Below, one piece after another: positions 1-5,018 of a DNA stretch of 5,018 bases. The notes beneath the pieces were generated by a model. That model was given only the letters and a program-made list of their open reading frames with translations. It was not told the origin of the DNA and searched no databases. Position 1 is the stretch's first letter. Each line of letters begins with the position of its first letter. The DNA comes from Ignavibacteriales bacterium CG12_big_fil_rev_8_21_14_0_65_30_8 (GTDB taxonomy: Bacteria; Bacteroidota; Ignavibacteria; Ignavibacteriales; Ignavibacteriaceae). The stretch is taken from assembly GCA_002783525.1 (NCBI GenBank), contig PFGS01000280.1, forward strand, positions 3,203-8,220, read 5' to 3'. The position numbers were made by a program, and so were the translations under genes.

Positions 1-159
1 AATTGCAGCAATTTCGCGCAGATTTATATCTTCATTTTCAATTATCTGTAAATATCTTTTTGTAAGCACATAGGTCTTACCGGATCCGGCATTAGCAGAA
101 AGCGAAATGTGATGTTTATATTCTAAAGCTTGTTTTTGATGGGGTGTAAGTGAATGCAT
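1..159 (-). CDS. UvrD/AddA/RecB-type superfamily 1 DNA helicase, N-terminal fragment (cut by left window edge)
   Basis: Only the first 53 codons are present; the frame is open at the left edge. The start is the ATG at 157-159, and the protein begins MHSLTPHQKQALEY. Residues 4-11 match the N-terminal Q motif of UvrD-like helicases (TPHQKQAL, with Gln8). Residues 22-29 are a perfect Walker A/motif I (ANAGSGKT), which binds ATP phosphate. The following YVLTKRYLQII and the terminal REIAAI fit the approach to motif Ia of this family. The Walker A so close to the N terminus and the 'S-A-x-A-G-S-G-K-T' form resemble AddA and RecB, the helicase-nuclease subunits that process double-strand breaks for recombination. 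Simple UvrD/PcrA/Rep helicases also fit. The C-terminal nuclease domain that would decide lies outside the window, so no symbol is given. The ATG is 8 bases past the kinase stop with no Shine-Dalgarno sequence, so it is probably the next gene of the same operon. Confidence 0.9.
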   Translation of the reverse strand, partial: MHSLTPHQKQALEYKHHISLSANAGSGKTYVLTKRYLQIIENEDINLREIAAI

Positions 160-167
160 TTAATATT

Positions 168-3100
168 TTAATCTTTTATATCAATAGGTATAATAATTTT
201 GAATGTTGTACCGTTTCTTGAAGATTTTACCAAAGATAAATTCCCTTCTAAACTTTCAATATATCTTTTAGCTAAAAACAATCCCAATCCCATTCCTTTT
301 TCTTTTGTAGTAAAATTAGAATTAAATATTTTTTCTCTATCATTTGGCGGTATTCCTTTCCCATTATCTTCAATTGATATTTGATATTCTTTTCTTACCT
401 GACTTAGATTTATTATTATTTTTTTGCTTTCAGCTTGAATAGAATTTCTTATAAAATTGATCATCATTCTTCTTAGTTGAGTAGCATCTGCATTTATAGT
501 AGCTTCATTTAATTCAGTATTAAATTCTATTTTAATATTTTCATCTAAGAAAAGATCGGACGTTTTAGATATTTCTTCCTTAAGATTTGTTTTTTCTAAT
601 TTAAATAAAGGCATTCGTGCAAAATTTGAAAATTCGCTTGCAATAATATTTAAATTTTCTATTTGATTTAAAATAGTGGTAGATAATTTTTTAAGAGTTG
701 ATCCAAAATTTTTCTTTTTATCGTCAAAAGCAATTAACAATTGTTGAACTGCTAATTTCATTGGTGTAAGCGGGTTTTTAACTTCATGTGCAACTTGTTT
801 TGCCATTTCTTTCCAGGCATTCTCCCTTTCTAATTCAGCCAGATTAATTTGATTTCTCTGTATTTCCCTAGCCATAGTGTTAAATCCATCAACAAGTTCT
901 TTAATTTCTCCTCTTTCATTTACATCTAAAGAAATATCAAAATCTCCTTGTCCTATTGACTTTGCTGCACCGGTAAGTTTACGAATTGGATAAGAAATTC
1001 TGTTTGCAATAATAGTGCTGAATAATATTATTAAAATTACAGCGAATGAATACATACCAAACAAAAAAACATCAGCATCTATTACTGAAAAAGGTACCGT
1101 GATTTTATTAAATGCATTATTTACACTAATAATGAAATTTTCACCATTTAATGTAATTTTTTTATAAAGGGTCTGGTATTTAAAATTATCTAAATTATCC
1201 TCATCAATATATTTTCTGTAATTTAGATAATTCAAATAATAAAAAGCTATTGGAGCAATTTTAGTTATGAAAATTTTGGTATCATAAAATTGCTGTTTGG
1301 AGCTAAAGATCTGATCACTTCCTTTAAATACTGAAAATGAAATTCCAAGTTCTTTAGCTGCATTTTCAAAAATTAATTGTAAAGTTCTATCGCTGTGTTT
1401 TGTGATTTGTGAGTTTATGTGATCTTCAACATACTTTGACCTTTCATTTAATCCCTGGGAAACTGCTACAATTGATTTTTCCTCTACAACACTTCTATTG
1501 TAAATTGCTAATAAAACTACCGGTATAATTGATATTATAAGAAATGCAATTAAAAGTTGAGTCCTGAAAGTGAATCTGGCATGCTTAATATTTAATAAGA
1601 TCAGAATTATTAAAAATATTATTGAAAAAATACTTTGAACTATAAAGAGTTTAAAGAAATTATATAGATTCCAAGAAAGATCTTTTTCAAGAACAGATAC
1701 TGAAATAATTTTATCAATATTATCAACTTGTGATTTTAAAACATATGTTAAATATTTTTCACTATTCAAGTTCAGATATATCCAAGCTTCATTATATTCA
1801 GAAAATTGTGCATTTATAATTGGTTTCACCTGATCTAGCGAAGGATATAGATTACCAAATATTTGGGTTACTTTAGAATTCTCAAAAATAAAAATTTGAA
1901 TTCTGTCTAGATTTATGACTGAGTTTACAATATTAATATTAGAAGATAGAAAATTTGGAACAGTTTGAAGACCTATATTCTTTAGATCAAATTTAACAGT
2001 AGATGAAATAAAACCTACCGTAATATCATTTAATTTTACAGGAACATAACCGGTAATAATCGATGTATTGGGCAATTCGGGATCTATTAATTCAAATATT
2101 TGTGGTCTAGTGTAGTCTTCAATTAAGTATTTTTTATCTAAAATTGCATCTTGTGCTAAACCTAGATCAAAACTACCGATCAATTCTTTGTCTTTGTTAA
2201 AAATAACAACTGCTGAAGGAAGAGATTCTTTTTGTAATGAAGAACCACTCCAAATCTGAAATGCTAAAGCATTATAATTTTTATTCTGAATTAGAAATGA
2301 ACTTTTAACATTCCCGTTACCGGATGCATCCATCAATAATTCATTAACAAAAAATTCTAATAAATTATTATTTGATCTGTTTATTTCTAATGCCGTAGTC
2401 TTTAAAGATTCTTTTTCTAAATCAAGATTGAAATAATTCATTTGTGATACAACAATTATAGAGGCTATGATAGTTACAAAGAAGTAATTGTAAATTGAAT
2501 TAGAATTCAAATAATAAATTCGTACAGATACTATAAACAATAAAGTTATTATAATAAAAATAAGAGCAAATGTTATTAAAGGATGTGGTTGCAGCTTAAT
2601 AAAAAAGTAGCCGCATATCTGAAGCAAGGCAAATACTGTAAAAATACCACCAATTAACTTCTTTTTATTCTCAGTTTTATAGAGTGAAAAGAAAAACAGA
2701 GATATTATTATTAGCACAAAAACAATTGAAACACCCAACATTAAAACATTTAAGTTCATAAGTAAGTTGGAAAGATTTGGAATTAGGTCAGTCTCTTTAA
2801 AATATCTTAAAGTAGAATCAAAAATAACACTTTTAACCGATGCATTTAACCCTCTGATTAAATACAAAAATAACATTAACAAAAACGGTGTTAAAATAAA
2901 TTTTAGATATTTCCAGTATTTTGGTTCTTTATTCTCTAATAAAAATCTTTTACAAGACCGATAGATCTTTATACTTATTATTAGAGTAAATAAGACTGTA
3001 ATAAAAAAATCAAAAGGAGATTTTACTAAACCAAAAGCAAACTTTGATGAAAAATATGCGGGATTTGTAAAATCAGGAATAAGAAAATCAAAAAAGTCTT

Positions 3101-4007
3101 TTGAACTAAATAACAATATTCTGAATATTAAAAAGTAAAGAGTAAGTATTAAAATTTTAAGGCTGTTAAATTTTAATTTTTTGTACTCATTTATATAAGC
3201 AGGAACTAGCAATAAATAAGAAATAATTAATAATAGTGATTGTATTAAAGATGAATAAATACTGATTTCATTTAAACTGTTTTCTAATAATGGTTTGTTA
3301 AAACTTACTAAGGCAATTTTTTCTCCATTTGTGTTTAGTAGTGCAAAAGAATAAATGAGATTATTTCTTTCTTTTTCGGCAAATGGAGAATAATAGATAT
3401 TAAAATCAACATTAAATTTATTTGTTAATTCATCTGAAAAACTTACTGGAATATAATATGAAGTATTTAGTTTGTATTTTTTTTCAATAGGTAATGATAC
3501 AGCAAAATAAAATTGTTCATTTTCAACAAGAATTGTATCGGTAACAGTTAAATATGTAATTAAATCTGATTCATAAAAATAAATGTGCCTTGCTGGATAG
3601 GAAAGTGGTAAAATGTTATCGGGAGGAATAGCTATCGATTTATTCCATGCAATTAATTTCCCGTTTGGTGCTAAAACTTCAATTGAGTAATTATTAAAAT
3701 TTTCTGCATTTATAAGTTTAATTAAATTAGCATAGGATCTGTTCTTTGGACTTAATGTCTCAAGTAATTCATTCTTAATTTGAAGAGTAGTATAAAATAG
3801 TTTTTGCTCTTTTAGATAAAATATTTTGTTTGATGTATTTTCTATTTCAACAATTTTATCAGAGACTTTTTCATTCCAATTATTGCTAAAATTTTTAAGA
3901 ATAAATGGTGTTATAAGTCCTGTTAAAAAAAATAATGCAATAAAAAGAAATATTGTATATAAATATTTTTTATTGCCTTTTATATTTTTAATGATTTTAA
4001 TATTCAT
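168..4007 (-). CDS. Large 12-helix membrane sensor histidine kinase with three extracytoplasmic regions, HAMP and NtrY-like kinase core
   Basis: Complete protein of 1279 residues, ATG start, TAA stop. Predicted helices from hydrophobicity are about 16-38, 250-272, 282-301, 332-349, 367-385, 419-442, 451-471, 475-496, 507-522, 785-806, 816-837 and 977-1000. Lys/Arg-rich loops fall on the inside each time, leaving residues 39-249, 523-784 and 838-976 outside. The outside regions look like alpha/beta Cache- or PAS-like sensor folds (for example VVIFNKDKELIGSF at 600-613), but this is only an impression. HAMP spans about 1001-1054, with Pro1007. The H-box is VAHEVKNPLTPMKL, with phospho-acceptor His1074. 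The N-box has Asn1184 and Asn1188, G1 is DNGKGIP (1214-1220), the F-box is around 1228-1235 and G2 is GMGLGLF (1238-1244). The kinase should therefore be active. The W-K-E-M-A before the H-box and NPLTPMKL after it are NtrY-like, and NtrY kinases usually signal to NtrC-type sigma-54 activators. The PAS domain usual in NtrY is absent and no receiver is fused. No response regulator is nearby, so the partner and stimulus are unknown. The start overlaps the DUF4783 gene by one base. Confidence 0.95.
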   Translation of the reverse strand: MNIKIIKNIKGNKKYLYTIFLFIALFFLTGLITPFILKNFSNNWNEKVSDKIVEIENTSNKIFYLKEQKLFYTTLQIKNELLETLSPKNRSYANLIKLINAENFNNYSIEVLAPNGKLIAWNKSIAIPPDNILPLSYPARHIYFYESDLITYLTVTDTILVENEQFYFAVSLPIEKKYKLNTSYYIPVSFSDELTNKFNVDFNIYYSPFAEKERNNLIYSFALLNTNGEKIALVSFNKPLLENSLNEISIYSSLIQSLLLIISYLLLVPAYINEYKKLKFNSLKILILTLYFLIFRILLFSSKDFFDFLIPDFTNPAYFSSKFAFGLVKSPFDFFITVLFTLIISIKIYRSCKRFLLENKEPKYWKYLKFILTPFLLMLFLYLIRGLNASVKSVIFDSTLRYFKETDLIPNLSNLLMNLNVLMLGVSIVFVLIIISLFFFSLYKTENKKKLIGGIFTVFALLQICGYFFIKLQPHPLITFALIFIIITLLFIVSVRIYYLNSNSIYNYFFVTIIASIIVVSQMNYFNLDLEKESLKTTALEINRSNNNLLEFFVNELLMDASGNGNVKSSFLIQNKNYNALAFQIWSGSSLQKESLPSAVVIFNKDKELIGSFDLGLAQDAILDKKYLIEDYTRPQIFELIDPELPNTSIITGYVPVKLNDITVGFISSTVKFDLKNIGLQTVPNFLSSNINIVNSVINLDRIQIFIFENSKVTQIFGNLYPSLDQVKPIINAQFSEYNEAWIYLNLNSEKYLTYVLKSQVDNIDKIISVSVLEKDLSWNLYNFFKLFIVQSIFSIIFLIILILLNIKHARFTFRTQLLIAFLIISIIPVVLLAIYNRSVVEEKSIVAVSQGLNERSKYVEDHINSQITKHSDRTLQLIFENAAKELGISFSVFKGSDQIFSSKQQFYDTKIFITKIAPIAFYYLNYLNYRKYIDEDNLDNFKYQTLYKKITLNGENFIISVNNAFNKITVPFSVIDADVFLFGMYSFAVILIILFSTIIANRISYPIRKLTGAAKSIGQGDFDISLDVNERGEIKELVDGFNTMAREIQRNQINLAELERENAWKEMAKQVAHEVKNPLTPMKLAVQQLLIAFDDKKKNFGSTLKKLSTTILNQIENLNIIASEFSNFARMPLFKLEKTNLKEEISKTSDLFLDENIKIEFNTELNEATINADATQLRRMMINFIRNSIQAESKKIIINLSQVRKEYQISIEDNGKGIPPNDREKIFNSNFTTKEKGMGLGLFLAKRYIESLEGNLSLVKSSRNGTTFKIIIPIDIKD

Positions 4008-4009
4008 TA
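4005..4009 (-). promoter_or_regulatory. TAATG stop/start overlap, likely translational coupling
   Basis: On the minus strand, the TAA stop of the DUF4783 gene (4007-4009) shares its last A with the ATG of the histidine kinase (4005-4007). The bases just upstream (AACACTTAATTA) contain no Shine-Dalgarno-like purine run. Re-initiation by ribosomes finishing the upstream gene is therefore the simplest way to translate the kinase. That mechanism is inferred; only the overlap is seen. Confidence 0.6.
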
Positions 4010-4513
4010 ATTAAGTGTTAACTGTAATATCTTCCATTCATTTTGTATTTTTTTAAGGGATACATAAACCCTGAGAGATTTTCTTCCATTTCTGGTGTTA
4101 AAATCATATGAACCAATAGCATATGGGGTGTTTACATCTGTAACAATTTCATTAAAAGAAAATGATTTAACTCTATGTTTTTGGAAATAATTTTTTAGAA
4201 CATAATAGACTTGATTGTTGCTGTAATATCCGCTTACACCGTTTGGTAGATTAAGATAAGTTCTTGAATTAAAATAAGTTGTAAGTAAACCTATATTACC
4301 TTGAGTAATCGTGCTTTCAATAATTTTAAATTCATAAAAAGTACTTTGTTGTTTTTCTAAATCTTTTAAATGTTCTAGTTTTTTTAAGTTTGTAGGAATT
4401 TGATTTTTATTTTTTTTAAGTGATGTATCAAATTTAGTTTGGCAATAGTGGAAGTTTTGATTAGATATAAAGATAAATGACAGAAATAATATGATAATTT
4501 TTAGATTTTTCAT
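4007..4513 (-). CDS. Exported DUF4783 domain protein (probable NTF2-like fold)
   Basis: A 168-residue protein starting at the ATG at 4511-4513. The frame extends to a TTG at 4538-4540, but the ATG gives a clean signal sequence: MKNLKII, then a hydrophobic run to about residue 17. The TTG would put nine extra residues before it. No lipobox is seen: the Cys at 24 is preceded by F-H-Y, so a lipoprotein is unlikely. Residues 26-60 are a Lys-rich linker. Residues 61-168 match the DUF4783 pattern: 'I-T-Q-G-N' at the start, a 'TYFNSRTYLNLP' strand region, 'YYSNNQVYYVLKNYF', then 'YAIGSYDF', 'LRVYVSLKK' and a terminal 'EWKILQLTLN'. DUF4783 is a small domain of unknown function found mainly in Bacteroidota and expected to fold like NTF2/SnoaL proteins, which suggests binding rather than catalysis. 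It probably works in the periplasm. Its stop overlaps the kinase ATG (TAATG), so the two are likely co-translated. Confidence 0.88.
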   Translation of the reverse strand: MKNLKIIILFLSFIFISNQNFHYCQTKFDTSLKKNKNQIPTNLKKLEHLKDLEKQQSTFYEFKIIESTITQGNIGLLTTYFNSRTYLNLPNGVSGYYSNNQVYYVLKNYFQKHRVKSFSFNEIVTDVNTPYAIGSYDFNTRNGRKSLRVYVSLKKIQNEWKILQLTLN

Positions 4514-4526
4514 AGCAATTATTGCT
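4514..4526. repeat. 13-base perfect palindrome abutting the DUF4783 start codon
   Basis: The sequence is AGCAAT-T-ATTGCT, two 6-base arms around one central base. It ends immediately before the ATG at 4513 on the minus strand. Its position would suit an operator or a small structure affecting initiation. In RNA a one-base loop cannot form, so a hairpin would lose its inner pairs and be weak. It could be chance in such A+T-rich DNA. It lies inside the alternative TTG-started reading frame, which is another reason it may be non-functional or, if the ATG is correct, untranslated leader. Confidence 0.3.
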
Positions 4527-4560
4527 TGTAATTTAATCAATCTTGCAGAGTTTATCTATT

Positions 4561-4633
4561 AAAAAAAACATAAAAAAGCCGATTATAAAAGTCTGTTGAT
4601 AAATTCCTATTGATGACTTTTAATAATTGGCTT
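4561..4633 (-). terminator. Rho-independent terminator after the right-edge gene
   Basis: An inverted repeat with arms at 4576-4593 and 4615-4633 gives, on the minus strand, a stem of about 17 base pairs. The pairing is AAGCC, one A-C mismatch, AUUAU, one bulged U, then AAAAGUC, closing a 21-base loop. The descending arm runs into a U-rich tract (UUUUUUAUG followed by eight U) ending at 4561. The stem starts 15 bases after the stop codon of the right-edge gene (4649). No T-run follows the hairpin on the plus strand, so it acts in one direction. It separates the right-edge gene from the DUF4783-kinase-helicase unit. Confidence 0.85.
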
Positions 4634-4648
4634 AATAATTATATTGTG

Positions 4649-5018
4649 TTATTTACGAATAAAGTTTCTTTTTACTTTGTTTCTTTTCTTTTTTACAGAT
4701 TTAGTTTTCAATAACGGATTACCTTCATCTAATTGGAATGCCCAGTCAAAAGTAATTCTATCTTGACTAATTGAAGATAATCTAACCTTAGCAAAATGGT
4801 TATCCCAAGTCCACAATACATATGTATGCCCTTCAATAGCTATAGCATCTTTTGTTGCTGACCAACCATTTATTGGTGCTTCTTCAACATCATAAATGTC
4901 AATGGTCATTCCCATATCCTGGATATCAGTATCGTCCCAAACATCCAGATAAAATGTACCTTCAAAATTCTCAAAGAAGAAATCTGCGGCATCATCATCA
5001 TAAGGAACTACAGAATAT
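4649..5018 (-). CDS. C-terminal part of an unknown protein, beta-rich domain with a basic tail (cut by right window edge)
   Basis: The last 122 codons and a TAA stop are visible. An ATG at 4913-4915 exists, but the same frame continues upstream without a stop for 34 more codons to the edge. That extension is clearly protein-like (for example FEGTFYLDVWDD), so the real start is outside the window. The core alternates strands and turns: MTIDIYDVEEAPINGW, EGHTYVLWTWDNHFAKVRL, then RITFDWAFQLDEGNP. The 'H-T-Y-V-x-x-T-W-D-N-H-x-A-K' and 'F-D-W-A-x-Q-x-x-x-G-N-P' pattern resembles domains of unannotated, often exported proteins in Ignavibacteria; this is from memory and unverified. The 34 upstream residues hold 11 Asp/Glu and no Lys/Arg. 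The last 19 residues hold 11 Lys/Arg. Function and location are unknown. The gene ends in its own terminator, so it is not part of the kinase operon. Confidence 0.75.
   Translation of the reverse strand, partial: YSVVPYDDDAADFFFENFEGTFYLDVWDDTDIQDMGMTIDIYDVEEAPINGWSATKDAIAIEGHTYVLWTWDNHFAKVRLSSISQDRITFDWAFQLDEGNPLLKTKSVKKKRNKVKRNFIRK

Noticed and set aside
199..384. Plus-strand open frame of 61 codons
   Set aside because: It lies wholly antisense to the conserved HATPase_c region of the kinase, shows no recognisable domain and is explained by the A+T-rich composition.
78..2325. Scattered ACCGG/CCGGT hexamer-like words in otherwise A+T-rich DNA
   Set aside because: They fall on ordinary Gly, Pro, Thr and Ser codons in the reading frames, with irregular spacing and no shared flanks, so they are not a repeat family.
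2767..2964. Plus-strand open frame of 65 codons
   Set aside because: Antisense to the multi-helix block of the kinase, with no domain or start context; a shadow of the real gene.
3826..4014. Plus-strand open frame of 62 codons with a hydrophobic C-terminal end
   Set aside because: Antisense to the first transmembrane helix of the kinase. The hydrophobic look comes from the complementary A+T-rich codons.
4514..4540. TTG start nine codons upstream of the DUF4783 ATG
   Set aside because: It would put a less typical segment before the signal peptide and has no ribosome binding site. The ATG at 4513 gives a standard signal-sequence start.
4582..4587. TATAAT on the minus strand as a -10 promoter box
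   Set aside because: It lies in the terminator stem, has no convincing -35 at the right distance, and such hexamers are common by chance in this DNA. Not listed as a promoter feature.

Overview
The window is very A+T-rich DNA carrying four genes, all on the minus strand and tightly packed. Two are complete and two are cut by the window edges. The organism is most likely a member of the Bacteroidota/Ignavibacteriota/Chlorobiota group. Three things suggest this: a DUF4783-family exported protein (a domain typical of this group), internal starts with no Shine-Dalgarno sequence, and a beta-rich C-terminal domain of a kind I associate with Ignavibacteria. The phylum is inferred from gene content, not from a marker gene.

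In transcription order (right to left), the first gene is the 3' part of an unknown protein (4649-5018). Its frame stays open to the right edge, so its real start lies outside the window. It is followed by a clear rho-independent terminator (4561-4633). A second unit then begins in the short gap. It contains a 168-residue exported DUF4783 protein (4007-4513), a 1279-residue membrane histidine kinase (168-4007) and the first 53 codons of a UvrD/AddA/RecB-type superfamily 1 helicase (1-159). The DUF4783 gene and the kinase share one base (TAATG). The kinase stop and the helicase ATG are 8 bases apart. These three genes therefore look like one operon.

The kinase is the main item. Reading its hydrophobic segments with the positive-inside rule gives a self-consistent 12-helix topology with three separate extracytoplasmic regions. 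Eight helices lie between the first and second regions. The cytoplasmic end is HAMP, a NtrY-like HisKA and HATPase_c. All catalytic boxes are intact, there is no PAS domain between HAMP and the H-box, and no response regulator is in the window. The co-translated exported DUF4783 protein is a plausible but unproven periplasmic partner. The helicase may simply be a downstream passenger. I see no mobile element, CRISPR array, tRNA or rRNA, and no intergenic stretch longer than about 140 bases.
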